Notes: generated by a model from the letters alone, not told the origin. Positions 44,944 to 57,242 are shown, counted from the stretch's first letter. The stretch is 64,000 nt of DNA from Carnegiea gigantea (GCA_029747015.1 JAKOGI010002787.1:1-64000); one strand, 5' to 3'. A program made the numbers and translations.

Positions 44944-47943
44944 ATGCTGAGAAAGGGATGTCAGGGCTATCTGTGCACGATTGAGGGCACAGAACACAAA
45001 GATCTGAATCTGAGTGAGATCCCGGTAGCAAGGGAATTCCCGCAGGTGTTTCAGGAAGTACCAGGGTTATCACCGGACCGAGAAATCGAGTTTACCATTG
45101 AACTCATGCCTGGAACGAGCCCAATATCCAAGGCGCCTTATCAAATGGCACCTGCTGAGCTGAAGGAACTAAAAACTCAGTTGCAAGAATTGCTGGATAA
45201 AGGACTGATTCAGCCTAGTGTCTCACCCTGGGGAGCTCCAGTGCTCTTCGTGAAGAAAAAGGATGGAAGTCTAAGATTATGTATCGACTATCGAGAGTTG
45301 AATAGGGTAACAGTGAAGAATAAATACCCACTTCCTAGAATCGATGACTTGTTTGATCAACTAGCTAGCGCCTCGGTATTCTCAAAAATTGACTTGAGGT
45401 CGGGGTACCATCAGCTGAAGATTAAGAAAGAAGATGTACCCAAAACCGCCTTCCGCACTCGATACGGGCATTATGAGTTCTTAGTGTTGCCATTTGGATT
45501 AACTAATGCTCCTGCTTTCTTTATGGACTTAATGAACAGAATATTTAAGCCATACCTCGACAAATTCGGAGTTATATTTATTGATGACATCCTGGTATAC
45601 TCCAAGACTAGGGAAGAACATGCAGACCACCTACGAACGGTGTTGAAAACCCTAGAAGAGCACAAGTTGTATGCCAAGTTTAAAAAGTGCGAGTTTTGGT
45701 TAAGGAAGGTGCAATTTCTGGGGCATATGGTGACTAAGGAAGGTATCTCGGTAGATCCAGCGAAGGTGGAGGCCATTGTAAATTGGCCAAGACCCACAAA
45801 GGTCTCAGAGGTACGAAGTTTTCTGGGCATGGCTGGCTATTATCGAAGATTCGTAGAAGGATTTTCTAAACTGACTTTGCCTATTACCAAACTACTTCGA
45901 AAGACCACTAAATTTGAATGGACCCCAGAATGTGAAGATAGCTTTCAGGAGTTAAAGAAACGTTTAGTGTCTGCACCAATATTAGTGCTACCTGAAGGCA
46001 ACGAAGGGTTTGTGATCTACAGTGACGCATCTAAGAAGGGACTGGGGTGTGTATTAATGCAAAAGGGCAGAGTTATTGCTTATGCCTCACGCCAACTGAA
46101 GCCTTACAAAGAAAATTATCCAGCACACGGCCTAGAATTAGCTGCAGTCGTATTCGCCCTAAAGATCTGGAGACATTATCTCTATGGGGTGAGGTGCGAG
46201 GTATACACTGATCATAAGAGCCTGAAATATATCTTTACTCAGAAGGAGTTGAATATGAGACAAAGAAGATGGTTAGAACTCCTAAAAGACTATGATATGG
46301 AGGTGAAGTACCACCCTGGTAAAGCCAACGTGGTGGCCGATGCCTTAAGTAGGAAATCTACTAGAACGGTAGCATATTTACTCACACGAGAAAAGAGGCT
46401 CCTAAGAGAGCTCGACGGGTTACAAGTAGCGGTGGTACTACCAGGGAATCAAAGTCACATAGCAGCGCTTCAAATCTCATCGCCCTGGATTGAAACGATC
46501 AAGCAACAGCAGAAGAATGACCCTGAACTCATGAAAATAAAGAAAGGGCTGGAAGAAGGAAGGAATAAGGTGTTTTCCATCAAAAATGAAGTACTCTGGT
46601 ATGAGGATAGACTGTGTGTACCAAACATCACAGCTCTCAAGGAGGAGTTGTTAAAGGAAGTGCATAATTCCACACTTGTTGTACACCCTGGAAGTACGAA
46701 GATGTACCATGACTTGAAAACCCATTACTGGTGGAATGGCATGAAAAGGGACATTGCAAAATACGTGGCTTGGTGCCTTACGTGCCAACGGGTGAAAACC
46801 AAGCATCAGAGACCTGGAGGTTTACTACAACCCTTGCCAATTCTCGAATGGAAATGGGAACATATCACCATGGATTTCATGATTGGAATGCCAAAAACCA
46901 TCAGACAGCATGATAGTGTGTGGGTTATAGTTGACAGATTGACCAAGGTCGTACACTTCTTACCCATCAAGGCCACTTTCACCTCTGAACAACTGGCGAA
47001 CCTATATGTTAAGGAGATAGTTAGACTGCATGGTGTACCACTCAGTATTGTGTCAGATCGCGATACCAAGTTTGTATCTCGCTTCTGGCATGGTTTTCAA
47101 AGAGCAATGGGCACAGAACTACGTTTAAGTACAGCCTTCCATCCTCAAACAGACGGTCAATCTGAGAGAACCATTCAAACCTTGGAGGACATGTTGAGGG
47201 CCTGTGCACTTGATTACGCTGGAACTTGGGATCATAACTTACCTCTGATTGAGTTTGCGTATAATAATAGTCACCACGCAAGTATAGGCATGGCTCCTTT
47301 CGAGGCATTATATGGTAGGCATTGTAGAACTCCAATTTGTTGGAATGAAGTAGGAGAAAGGGAACCGTCCAAAGTTGACCTAATCGATCAAACGATCGAA
47401 ACAATCAAGATAATCCGCAAGAGGTTACAAGCTGCACAGAGTAGACAAAAGAGCTACGCGAACAATAGGAGAAGGCCATTAGAATTCGAAGTTGGAGGTC
47501 ATGTGTTCCTCAGAGTATCTCCACTTAAAGGAAGCATAAGGTTTGGACAAAAAGGAAAACTCAGCCCAAGATTCATCGGGCCATTCGAAATTTTGCAGAA
47601 AGTGGGATCGGTTGCATATCGATTGGCCTTACCACCCTCATTGCAAGGAATTCACGATGTATTTCACGTATCCAGTCTTCAGAAGTATGTCTCAGATCTG
47701 GATCATGACATTCGATATGAGCCCTTACAAGTCAAGGAAAGTCTTACTTACATGGAAGAGCCCATTCAGATTTTGGAAAGGACAGAAAGGAAGCTCAGAA
47801 ATAGGAGCATTCCCTATGTAAAGGTGTTATGGAAACATCATAAGGTGGCAGAAGCAACTTGGGAATTAGAAAGCGAAATGCGTGAAAAATATCCCGCATT
47901 ATTCTCATCAGGTGAGCAAATTTTGAAGACGAAATTCTTTTAA
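44944..47943 (+). CDS. pol: Element E pol: RT, RNase H, integrase and chromodomain (999 aa)
   Basis: RT has CIDYRELNR (about residue 113) and the catalytic FIDDILVYS with Asp at about 214-215. RNase H starts near residue 358 with [10 protein letters not shown] and includes [29 protein letters not shown] and VVADALSRK. Integrase has the HHCC finger (His 574 and 581, Cys 611 and 614) and a DD35E triad at Asp 644, Asp 705 and Glu 741. A GPF-type module (GPFEIL) and a C-terminal chromodomain-like [18 protein letters not shown] follow. These place it in the Tekay/Del chromoviruses. RNase H has HGLELAAV where many relatives have HDLELAAV. The ATG is simply the first after the upstream stop. The frame is otherwise uninterrupted, so the enzymes may still fold. 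Confidence 0.95.
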   Translation: MLRKGCQGYLCTIEGTEHKDLNLSEIPVAREFPQVFQEVPGLSPDREIEFTIELMPGTSPISKAPYQMAPAELKELKTQLQELLDKGLIQPSVSPWGAPVLFVKKKDGSLRLCIDYRELNRVTVKNKYPLPRIDDLFDQLASASVFSKIDLRSGYHQLKIKKEDVPKTAFRTRYGHYEFLVLPFGLTNAPAFFMDLMNRIFKPYLDKFGVIFIDDILVYSKTREEHADHLRTVLKTLEEHKLYAKFKKCEFWLRKVQFLGHMVTKEGISVDPAKVEAIVNWPRPTKVSEVRSFLGMAGYYRRFVEGFSKLTLPITKLLRKTTKFEWTPECEDSFQELKKRLVSAPILVLPEGNEGFVIYSDASKKGLGCVLMQKGRVIAYASRQLKPYKENYPAHGLELAAVVFALKIWRHYLYGVRCEVYTDHKSLKYIFTQKELNMRQRRWLELLKDYDMEVKYHPGKANVVADALSRKSTRTVAYLLTREKRLLRELDGLQVAVVLPGNQSHIAALQISSPWIETIKQQQKNDPELMKIKKGLEEGRNKVFSIKNEVLWYEDRLCVPNITALKEELLKEVHNSTLVVHPGSTKMYHDLKTHYWWNGMKRDIAKYVAWCLTCQRVKTKHQRPGGLLQPLPILEWKWEHITMDFMIGMPKTIRQHDSVWVIVDRLTKVVHFLPIKATFTSEQLANLYVKEIVRLHGVPLSIVSDRDTKFVSRFWHGFQRAMGTELRLSTAFHPQTDGQSERTIQTLEDMLRACALDYAGTWDHNLPLIEFAYNNSHHASIGMAPFEALYGRHCRTPICWNEVGEREPSKVDLIDQTIETIKIIRKRLQAAQSRQKSYANNRRRPLEFEVGGHVFLRVSPLKGSIRFGQKGKLSPRFIGPFEILQKVGSVAYRLALPPSLQGIHDVFHVSSLQKYVSDLDHDIRYEPLQVKESLTYMEEPIQILERTERKLRNRSIPYVKVLWKHHKVAEATWELESEMREKYPALFSSGEQILKTKFF

Positions 47944-47953
47944 AGGGGGAGAA
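47942..47953 (+). other. Element E polypurine tract
   Basis: AAAGGGGGAGAA overlaps the end of the pol stop codon and directly precedes the 3' LTR start. Confidence 0.9.
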
Positions 47954-50900
47954 TGTAAGGGCCACGCTTTCGTTCTATTGCTGACTAACTATTTCAATTG
48001 CCAAATTTACCAGTCGCATTTGAATCATCGTTCGGCAAAAATATTAAATCGACTGTGTGAGTTTTAATGGATAATTTCATTAAAAAGAACGATTATTTGA
48101 TTAATGTTATTATCGATGTTACTTATTTATAAAATTATTGAAGCAACGCTAAACCGAGTTTTTAAAATCGTTTTTCGTTTTACTTGGTTGAATCCCAAAG
48201 TTTAAACTGAAATGTTGATTGTGGGTCGTTTTGATTCGGGTTTAGCCTAACCTTTAGCAAGTACGGGATCGGGATTCAGTTGAATGATGTTAATTGAGTC
48301 AAAAAAAAATACACAAAAGGGAGGGGGGGCCTGTTATCGGGTCACAGAGAACCCGACCCCCTCCCCTTCCTCTCTCTCTCGCGCCTCGCTCGCTCTCTCC
48401 TTCGCACCTTGCTCTCGCTCTCTCTCTCTCTCTCGCGGGTCACCGATTGCCGCCTGGCGTCACCGCCGGTCGTCACGTGTCGCCGGCGAGAGAAGGAGCC
48501 GTCTGGCCTCACCCACGCGTCGCCAGCCACCCCAAACATCGCCAGTCTTCTTTCCCCACGTCACACGATTGAGTCAGCTCTCAAACCACGCGTCTAACGC
48601 CTGAAAACCACCACCCACGTGCCGGATTCCGGCGAGCCACGACCCTCTCCACCTCCTCTATAAATCTGGGGGTCGAATTCGACCCCAGATAACCCCAACC
48701 GCGACCAAATCGAAACTAGGGTTTCGGGTTTTGGGTATAGCTGAACCAAGGTCGAATTCAAAAGGATTTGGGGCGTGAATTACTGCCAATTGAGTGGGTA
48801 ATTAAGCAGTTTCAGGTGAGTGATTCTCCTCTCCTAAGCCGTTGTTGTCATTTTCAAGTATAATTTCAGCAGAATGATGTTGCATGTCAGATTAAGGTTA
48901 GTTTAAGTAGTTAGAAATGTCAGGGATTGATTGAAAATGTACTGCCTGGTAATTTCAAACCTATTTATGCACGCCCAGACCGTATCCACAGACCCTGCTC
49001 ACTGCCGTCAGTATGCATGTCTCGAATCAGTAAATTCTCAGCTTAGTAATGCATAGAAATTGTTATAGGCTGTAACCGTATTTTCAATGATACCTGAATT
49101 GATTTATGTGCAAACTCGCTGCTTGATAGAAACTCGAATCATGTTATGCTAAAACGACTTAAATAGGCTTGGAATGTAATTCCAAGGCAATGAATGACGC
49201 TTCAAATCGATACGTGTTAGTCCATGCTTGAAAAATGACTTTAAAATGAATTATGCCTAATTAATCGTTCCGAGACGGAATAAGAATGCTTAGAATCGAC
49301 TTTAGTACATTTGGTTAACACGTACCCAAAAGTTGGTTCGAAGTAAGCTATGCATGTTTAGCATCAATTTAATGTATTTAGTTAACGCATATTTGAAAGG
49401 TTGACTTGAATAAGTGAACGACACGATAAGGGATTGCATGAGGTTTATTACGTCTTAATGACCTAAAAAGGGGTTTAATGATAATCTCGACATGATAAAC
49501 GAATGCCATGAGACCTGTTACACTAAAAAGGCCTAAATAGGTTCGAATAGTAATTTCGATGCAAGTGATGAATGTTTAGACTCGTATCATGTCTAAGTGA
49601 CCTTAACGGATTCAAATGGCAACCCGAATGTGATAAATGAACGTCTAGAGCCCTATTATGCGTAAAGGACTATAAAAGCCTGAATAGTGAATTATTACAT
49701 GCTTAGTCAGCTCAACTTAACTCATTAGACGTCCATTTTAAGTCAAGCTCGCATGCATGCTTAAATATAAATATATATGTATATATTTGTGCATGGTTAT
49801 AACCGTTTGCTGCAGCGCTTCGATAATTGCTGGTTATCTAATTGGTAAGTTCCGCGTTGGTAAGTTTACGTATTTCCTTCAGTGACCATCATGATTAGGA
49901 TGCTAGATCATGAACTAAACTGAGATGGTAGTTGGATGGCTTGAGGAATAACTATGAGTGGTTCGAGGTTCTTGTGGTACGGTGCTTGTGAGGAGGGAGT
50001 TCGGGTTGTGAATTAACCGCAATCGTGTGGATTGCGAGGCCATGTGTGGCTTATTGGGTTGAAATGATTATGAAGTGTTTAAATGTGATATGTGTATTTC
50101 CTTTTCCTTGTATGTTTAAAATGTAACATGTGTGTAGAAGGGTGATGATTTAACAAATGACTCTTCATGTGTTTTAAATGAATAATAGCCATGTCTAGTA
50201 ATAAGCTATGGCCTGTTTTAGCTATTCAAATAGTGTTTGGGAGGAATCCCCAAAACGTTTTTAACAAAAGGGAGATGGGAATTATACGTTGAAAGATTTT
50301 ATTGTTTGTAACGGAAAATTACTAGTCATTATGACCATACGCTTTCCTTGGCTAAGATAATGTGTTGTGGACACTATGTTATGAATGATGACTGCCTAGG
50401 GCTTACATCCTGGTACTAGGAAACCCTAGAAGACCCTGACGAGGGTAATGGTCCAATATGTTTATGTAGCCATCCCGGGAGTAAGTGCTTATGTGTGAGC
50501 GTTAGGTCTCACTATGGGGTTCGAGAATAGATCTCACCCACTCAGCACCCTGTAATGATCTTATGCCACAAGTATTTTCCTTACGAATGAGAAACGCAGT
50601 TGGCAATTGCTGTCTTAAACGTTTTATGAAAAAGAAAGGTTGAAGGCCATCTAATGGTCGATTGAAAGAAAGATGAGCAGTTTCTACGAGTCGTAATACG
50701 ATATGAATGAAAATGCTTTGTTTTATGTGATCTCAAGTAATGTATGGTCAAGTTCTCATGTTTGCTTCAGATAGTTACGTTTACATCAAGTCATTATGTG
50801 GCGTTAAGTAACTATACGTTGAAAGTGCATATTGAATGAATGAGTACTAATGCATCACACATTCATGTCTTATGGTGTCTTCCTAAGTAGTAAATCCTTA

Positions 50901-51585
50901 ACATGCCAACATTCTCCGCATTAAGAACACCTTGTGTTAATAATATGGTCAAGTGCCCCTAATGCGTATCACATAGCTCATCGCAACTTGAATGCCATGT
51001 GAATGTTAACGAATGAATACTAGAGGTCATAGTACTTGTAAAAGGTTTGCTTTAGGAAGTGGAGGGGGCACTCATTGAGAAGGTAGTGACTCACTCCATT
51101 TTCATTCCTCTTTTTCCCCCTCCCAGGTAATGAATGAAAGCTTATGCTTGCTGCTTGCTTACGGACAACTAGTCTTCCAGGATGTGTTCCCATGCTGCTG
51201 TGTGATGAAGCTACCATTTCCTCCTTTTGATTGATGTAATGTAAATGGCAAACATATAGCTGGCTCTGGTCTAGCCACAAACCTTGTAACTATCTGTATG
51301 GCTGTTGTAAGGACATAAGCCCTAGTCCCGAGGGTGTGCCCCGTGGAGGACTCTTGTTTTATGTAAATTAATTAGTATAATATCTCCAGGCACCCCTCGG
51401 CTTGTGTCAAAATTTTGTAAACGTCGCAGTTTTAGGCAGAACTCTTGCAGTTTCGTCCCAGGAACCCCTTAGCCAACCTAGGGTTAGGTGACCATATAAG
51501 GAGATCGGCAGTCACGACAGCCTTAGGGGTCTCCCTCGAGGGATCCTGGCAGTGTAACGTCCCTCTGGGATAGAGGGGTGTTACA
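47954..51585 (+). repeat. Element E 3' LTR (3632 bp)
   Basis: Starts TGTAAGGGCCACGC and ends GGGTGTTACA. It aligns with the 5' LTR throughout. In the first 275 bases I count nine differences, all transitions. It carries the same promoter features: G-boxes, TATA 48659-48665, palindrome 48665-48689, telomere-like TAGGGTTT 48717-48724. Confidence 0.95.
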
Positions 51586-51590
51586 GCTTG

Positions 51591-52270
51591 CTTCTCATCC
51601 AAATAGGGTTCATTATCGCTTCCTAAGTCTTCTACCTTGGCAAAGGTAGGTGAAACTTGTGGAGAGGCTTCCAAAAACTGAGTACACATTACTACCTTTG
51701 GATTCTCATCCTTTGTTGCACCATTACTCAATAGACTATGCTCAAGAGGCTCACTAAAAAATGGCTAATAACCTCTTCCCTTACTAAGTTATCAATCACA
51801 TCAAGTCTATGACACTCATCAAAAATAGAAGGGAAATTCAAAGCCTTAAAAAAATTAAACTCCAAATGATAATTTCCCATTTTTCACACCAATACGGCAC
51901 TCGAGAATGACCAAGAAAGCCCTCCCAAGAATTAATGAGGTGCGTGTATCCTCTTTCATCTCAAGAATCACAAAATTCATTGGCACATACAAATCTCCTA
52001 ACTTGATGGGACATCCTCTGAAACGCTTACGAAGTATTTCATAGAATGGGTCCCTAATTGTAAAGAGATAGTAGTGGGTCTCATCTCTTCTAAGTCCAAG
52101 TTTTCACACATAAAAAGGGACATCAAGCTAATAATTGAGCCTAAGTCACACAAGGCACGATCAATGCAGACATTCCCTATCAAGAAAGGGATGGAGAAAA
52201 TACTGAAACCCTTAAGCTTAGCAGGAAGTTCGTTTTGGATTGCAACATTACACTCTTCAGTCAATGCCAT
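51591..52270 (-). pseudogene. pol: Element D protease and linker remnant
   Basis: From 52270 downward the minus strand reads CNVAIQNELPAKLKGFSIFSIPFLIGNVCIDRALCDLGSIISLMSLFM, which corresponds to the Athila/Tat protease with its CDLGASINLMP-type active-site region; here the ASINLMP part reads SIISLMS. Further on are RAFLVILECRIGV-type pieces after frameshifts, then the acidic linker VEDLGSDNEPYLDEKQA up to element E. No intact frame. Confidence 0.82.
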
Positions 52271-54150
52271 AGCCTTATGCTTTTCTAGCTTTCTCTTATT
52301 AGATAAAATCTCTTTTAAAAACTAAGCATATAAAGGCATTGAAATAAGGCATCGCTAAATGGGATAGTAATGTAGAGTTTCATGAGGACCTATAAAAACT
52401 TCCCAAATTACAAATAAACATTAGCGTTAGCCATTCTTTGAAGGAAAGGACAAGGCTGAGCAAAAGGTTTTGGGAAAGATTGTTAAATTTCCTTACTCAT
52501 TAGCATGTTTCACAAAATCACCAATCACCATATCATTGTGCACATCGTTAAACGGACTAGAAACCTCTTTCTCGCCAACATTCTCTTATGCAAGTACACA
52601 TCATTGGTAACCTCCTGAAGCCCCTCAAGTCATTTGATGCTCCTCAAAATCATGGCATTGCATTGCTCTCTAGGGTCAGGCTTGTGCTTACTAGGAAGTC
52701 TACCGAATGGTGTAGATGAAGAGCCAACTTGTTGGGTAATTTGAGCTTCCAACATCTTATTATGAGTAATAAGCACATTAACCTTAGAGGCTACTTGCTT
52801 AATGTACTCGTCTTACTTTTATTGAGCCATAAACATACTCCCTATTATGGTCTTTAAGTTAGACTTTTAGGAAGCTTATTGGGGAAAGGAAAGCCTTTGA
52901 AACCCGGGGGGTGATCTAACATTCATTTGAGCCATGGGGGATGGTTAGCCTTATATGAGAAATTTGAGTGATTTCTCTAACCCAGACTATAGAGATTGGA
53001 ATAATGATCTTTGGTCGGTCTAAGGTTGAAGTTGTTGACATAATTGACGTGGTCACTAGTATCTGAGGCAAAAGAACTCCCAACCTGGTAATTAATAGTC
53101 AAATGGTCAATGAAACCACAAATTTTATAAAAAAAGGCGGGTCACTTGAACTCACAGCATTTCACATTCAAACGCTCTAATCTTTGAGTCATAATATCTA
53201 CTTTAGCAGAAAAGCAAAGTAAGAGCATTAACATCTAACTTATTACAACTCTCTTGGTTTAGCCTCTTTCACTAAACCATTGATAGTTGTTAAGGGCCAT
53301 TTCTTCAATCAAATTATGAGCCTCATACTCTATCTTGTTCATTAAAGTGCCACCTATCGCTGCACCTATGGTTGACCACACAAGTTGAGTGACTCAATTA
53401 TAGAATGTTTGCACAATTATCCACTTTTGAAGTCCATAATAAGGGCATAACCATGGCAATCCTTGAATCTGTCCCAAGTCTCATAGAGCATCTCGTCCTC
53501 CCTTTGAGCAAAGGTAGTGATTTGATTCCTCAAACTCATCGTCTTCCTAGGTAGGAAGGATTTAGCAAGGAAGGCTTGGTGAGCTCATACCAAGTAGTAA
53601 TTGACCTGAGATGCAAGAATGGAGCCATGCCCTTTCCTTATCCCTATGTGAGAAGTGAAATAGTTAGAGATGAATGGCATTGTTGGAGACTACTAAACAT
53701 TAAAGTCCCACACACCTCTAAAAAGAGCGAGAAGTGTCGATTGGATCCTCAATCAGGGTCTCACCAAATTGTGATTATTGCACCATCAAAATGAGGGCCA
53801 GCTTGAGCTTAAAATCATGTGCCTCCAGATTAAGATAGGAAATACTCAAAGTGATGCCTTAGACCCCCTTGGTAACAAAATCTCATAATGTCCTTCTTTG
53901 ATGTCCTCCCATACCAACCATCTTTAGTGAGGTGTCAAGAGCCTTATGGTTTTGCTTCTCTAACCGTTGTTTTTTTGCCTCAAACGAAAAGTCTTTTCTA
54001 CCATTGGATCGAGATCATATGGGATAGGACTTCACATAAAAGGAAAGAAATTCTGCAAGTAACAACACAAGCACTACCAAAGAAAATCAAAAATAAACGA
54101 GAAAAATGCTTAGTCAATCTTATAAAGGCTAACTCGATATTTGGCAACTT
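52271..54150 (-). pseudogene. gag: Element D gag remnant
   Basis: From about 53590 downward the minus strand reads FLAKSFLPRKTMSLRNQITTFAQREDEMLYETWDRFKDC, the core of a Ty3 gag, and later FIDHLTINYQVGSSFA (decayed knuckle region) followed by HVNYVNNFN and WRNHSNFSYKANHPPWLK, a typical gag tail of this lineage. The stretch 53900-54150 has no clear frame and probably covers the gag start and leader. Many stops. Confidence 0.82.
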
Positions 54151-54152
54151 TG

Positions 54153-54170
54153 TCTCTAACAATGGTGCCA
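54153..54170 (-). other. Element D primer-binding site
   Basis: On the minus strand TGGCACCATTGTTAGAGA lies six bases after the LTR end and resembles the tRNA-Asp-type site, with several substitutions. Confidence 0.7.
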
Positions 54171-54176
54171 AAAACG

Positions 54177-54385
54177 TGACATTCACCACAAGCACACGGG
54201 TGCTATAGTAAAGCTTCAGCAGACCAATGCAATCTCCCAAGTGTTGTCCTACTAAAATTCTAAGTGGATTGGGTAATCAAGTGGAATATTTATCAAAACT
54301 AGTAAATCTCTGTATTGTAAATTGAGAAATGAATCAATAAAAGATATATAGGGATTTATTTTGCCTTGCAATGAGATAAATTCTT
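54177..54385 (-). repeat. Element D 5' LTR, truncated to its last 209 bp
   Basis: Matches the final part of the 3' LTR at 32390-32615. At 54385 it stops abruptly (after AAATTCTT) and element B LTR sequence resumes. Confidence 0.82.
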
Positions 54386-54650
54386 AGAACTGAGATAGTA
54401 TCACTGCCCAGATCAGGACTTAGGTCCAGTACTGGCTCAGGAATCCGGTCAAGTTCCCAGATCAAAATTCTGGTCCAGTTTCCTAGTCTAATCGATCTAC
54501 TAGAATCCAATTTTTTTAGAAAAAGGAAAATATTAAAACATGAATTTTGAATTCCAAGAAAAGAATAATAAACACCCAGCTAATAAGTATGATCATTTGT
54601 GAGGGACCGAAACCCGGGATAGTTTCCTCGGGGTCATGTAGGTCCTTACA
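54386..54650 (+). repeat. Element B 3' LTR, final fragment
   Basis: Aligns with the end of the 5' LTR (about 19515-19851) and ends GGTCCTTACA. The middle of this LTR, at least 1.3 kb, is deleted at the junction with element D. Confidence 0.85.
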
Positions 54651-55247
54651 TAAGGGAGAATAAAGATTACGTGCTCAGGATAACCCACCTGATTTAGCTA
54701 ATAACCCAGCAAAATGACACCTTCTTAAGCATTAAACCAATCTCTCCCTCTCAATGCTCATAATTTATAAAGTATACCACTCGAGATTTTGCCTTTTCAT
54801 TTTATAGTGCCTCTCTACTAGAAAATCTCTCATAATTTTTTCAATTCTCTCACTAATGATAATTTCTAGTGTCTAGTTGATGCTACCGATGCCGAATTGA
54901 TGTGTTCAACCCCTAGAGCAGCCTCTTTTTGTAATGATTGAGGGGATAGTTTGAATTAGTTTACAGAAAGGAAACCTATTCCTAGGATTTGGATTAATTA
55001 ATCTAACTCAAACAGACACCATCTTAGAATGTTTAGGAAAATAAAGGAACCCGATGCGGTTCCCTGTTGAGTGAACTGGTTGGGTTTCCCTACTTGAATC
55101 AGGCCCATGGAGCTAGTTTCCCACGCTCTCTTTTATCTTTTTTATTACTTTGGATGCTCACTTTGGTCGACCCCCAAGTACACAAGTTGGGATATTATTT
55201 TCGTTATTAGACAATTAAAAATAAGGTATAATTTTTTGGTGCCTACA
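54651..55247 (-). repeat. Element A 5' LTR, outer fragment
   Basis: The minus-strand start is TGTAGGCACCAAAAAATTA at the high end. It is homologous to the first part of the element C LTR (56280-57226). It continues at 16839 downward, on the other side of element B. Confidence 0.8.
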
Positions 55248-55393
55248 GCTTGTGACCAAATAAATTGCTAATTGGAGTCCAATAGATGTCTTAAGCTTTT
55301 TTCATGAAGTAATAACCTTAGACCCAAATCATCATATGATAGATTCATTGGATATAGTCGAAGATTATCATAATATTTTGATATTTACACCCC
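55248..55393 (-). pseudogene. gag: copia-2 gag fragment between elements A and C
   Basis: The minus strand reads NLSYDDLGLRLLLHEKSLRHLLDSN and FIWSQA, the copia gag SLDDLxSLLLxHExRL region, and passes in frame into 8087 after removal of element A. The rest of copia-2 gag must lie beyond element C, outside the window. Confidence 0.75.
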
Positions 55394-57226
55394 TATAAGG
55401 ATCCGCCTCCTCGGGGTGCGATCCCCTATGAATGGCTTAAAACTCATATGCTAGGTACTTTTATGTTTTTCTAGAAATCATATTTAATTTTTTTTTTACT
55501 TTTATTTTTATTACATGTCAATCAATATTGAATTGTAGGCTCACGGAGTGGGTATGGGCCTGGCTCGAGAACCCAGTCGGGTTCCCTGGGCAAGACTAGG
55601 TCCATCTCCCCTAGCTCGGGTCCTAGCAGTCTACTCGGCCTAGCCCAAAATCCAGGGGCAGGCCTTATCCAGGATCTCGAGCGAGATCCTGGGTTTGATC
55701 AGGTCCCTGATTATAGTCCAGGTAAATTCTACTACCTAGATCCCAATCTGTTCTCTTTTAGCCAGGAGGGCATGAACATGTGCTAAATTAAAACAGTAAA
55801 GAATTATCCTTTAGCTAAATAGAGCCACCAGTGAGTTTTAAGCAGACTTACAAACCATGACACCTTTCGAAGACAATCTTACCGACAAGGACAGAGAAGG
55901 GGCAAATTGAAACTTCTTTAAAGGCACTTTGGAAAGGCCCTGATCAATCCTACTGTGGGAACCCATGTTGACTCCTTGGTCTTGAATCGACACTCTAGAT
56001 TTAGGGGCGAAGACACGGTGATGTAATGGAGTGCACTCTATCACTAACCGTCATCACTGATGGCCTTTAATGATCAATAAGGGAAACTAAAACTTAGTCA
56101 TGCTAACATACATCCATGCAACCAATTAGAATCATTTCTATAATCATTTTAAAGGGTACAAACTTTAGTCCAAAGCAAATAAGAGTAAAATCAATAAGTT
56201 ACATCGAATAGAGAACTACCTAAACATTATATCTTTGGTATTTTAGCATCAAAAATCATAAAAGAGAAATATAGTAGAACAGTAGGGAAAGATAAAGCTT
56301 TTGCACTCATGATACCCTACCTAATTTACCTAAGAACCTAATAGAGTGATAACTTTTTAATGGTTAACCTAATTCTCTACCTCCAACGTGTGGAGTATTT
56401 CTTTCCTCAATTTTGATGTGCTCCTCTCTTTAATATTTTGATGTGTTTTGGTGCCTCATTTATGCCAATTTGATGCCTCCAAGCCCTAGGGTTAGCCCCT
56501 ATTTGGATAGTTTGGATTGGTTTAGAAATAGGAGACTCAATCCTACTCCCATTAAGATTAATCAAAAATAATTCAGCTAGGATTCTTACTATTTAGTCTC
56601 CATAAACTAATCAGCCTAGAATTCTAGTTTATTAATCCTATTTAGCATAAACAGATTCGAAGAGAGGGAGCCCAACTGGGTTCCCAGCTAGAGGACCCAA
56701 TTCGGTCCTCACAAGCAGGATCCCACCCAGGTTCGTAGGCTGGGCTACCAATGGTCCAATTTGTTTTGGCTATAATTTTCACATCCAACGTCTATTTTAT
56801 GTGATTTGTTTTTTCCTTGAAAGCTTAGTGTGCATCTTGTTTCTAATAAAATTAATTTCATAATTTTTAGATAAGTGTGGAACACGAGATAAGCAAAATA
56901 GTGAAAATGTTTGATTTCTAGCACAAGCCCACATATTCGACTTATATCTTTTTCTTCCTTATCGGACTTTGATCCATAGTATATGATTATAAAGCTTATT
57001 CAACTAAGAATGTTGATACCTAGACTAAATAATCTTATGCTACCTAGAGTGGATCTCAATTGGATACCGAAATTGTCAATTTGGGCCTATTTGGGCTTCT
57101 TGGGCTCTATTAGCCTTTTGGACTTGAGTTCAAGGATTAATCTGCTGGGCCTTCAAGCACACAAATTGGTGTATATATTTCATCATTGGGAAAGTCGAAA
57201 TAAGATGTCATTTTAAGATCTCTACA
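55394..57226 (-). repeat. Element C 3' LTR (1833 bp)
   Basis: On the minus strand it starts TGTAGAGATCTTAAAATG and ends GATCCTTATA (ancestral CCTTACA). It has a single copy of the segment that is doubled in the element B 5' LTR, so it probably shows the basic LTR length of the family. Confidence 0.85.
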
Positions 57227-57242
57227 GTTAGCCCCTACTTTG
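57227..57242 (-). other. Element C polypurine-like tract
   Basis: The minus strand reads CAAAGTAGGGGCTAAC directly before the LTR start, as in element B. Confidence 0.65.

Larger units (their letters stand above)
40348..51585 (+). mobile_element. Element E: Tekay/Del-type chromovirus, nearly intact, gag missing
   Basis: Long LTRs (40348-43983 and 47954-51585) are flanked by a perfect TSD, GCTTG (40343-40347 and 51586-51590). Between them lie an initiator-Met PBS, an unrecognised ORF, protease, and a 999-codon RT-RNase H-integrase-chromodomain frame, then the purine tract. The LTRs are closely similar, so this is the youngest element in the nest. The space from PBS to protease is about 0.5 kb, too short for a normal gag, and there is one stop between protease and RT. 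Confidence 0.95.
32390..54385 (-). mobile_element. Element D: minus-strand Athila-like Ty3/gypsy retrotransposon
   Basis: In minus-strand order: truncated 5' LTR (54177-54385), PBS (54153-54170), gag, protease, [element E inserted], RT, RNase H, integrase, an extra ORF, a 3' tract and a 3' LTR (32390-33664). All frames are degraded. The RT FMDDFSVYG box, Asp-type PBS and extra ORF after integrase point to the Athila lineage. A deletion took most of its 5' LTR together with most of the element B 3' LTR. Confidence 0.88.
16840..54650 (+). mobile_element. Element B: plus-strand gag-only LTR retrotransposon
   Basis: 5' LTR 16840-19851, PBS, leader (19871-20424 and 25966-27130, split by G), degraded gag (27130-28400), long 3' tract with tandem arrays (30450-32100), purine tract, and a 3' LTR split by element D (32185-32389 and 54386-54650). 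The flanks TAGAG (16835-16839) and TAAGG (54651-54655) are a weak TSD, but the element A LTR reads continuously across the excision when compared with element C at 56290. No pol motif was found anywhere between gag and the 3' LTR. Confidence 0.85.
8088..55247 (-). mobile_element. Element A: minus-strand gag-only LTR retrotransposon, carrying most of the nest
   Basis: The outer ends are the LTR 3' end (reverse complement ending CCTTACA, low end 8088) and the LTR 5' start (TGTAGGCACC, high end 55247). The flanks ACTTG (8083-8087) and GCTTG (55248-55252) form a 4/5 TSD, and joining them restores the copia-2 gag frame. Own sequence remains at 8088-8689, 9206-10449, 16188-16839 and 54651-55247; the rest is nested F and B. 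Both LTRs are halved by deletions, so A is long dead. Confidence 0.85.

Noticed and set aside
45471..47404. Several minus-strand ORFs of 67-120 codons opposite element E pol
   Set aside because: They are antisense shadows of the real 999-codon pol frame.
40343..55252. The same 5-mer GCTTG flanks element E and the right side of element A
   Set aside because: A five-base match is expected by chance, and each is explained by its own insertion; shared target preference cannot be shown from two sites.
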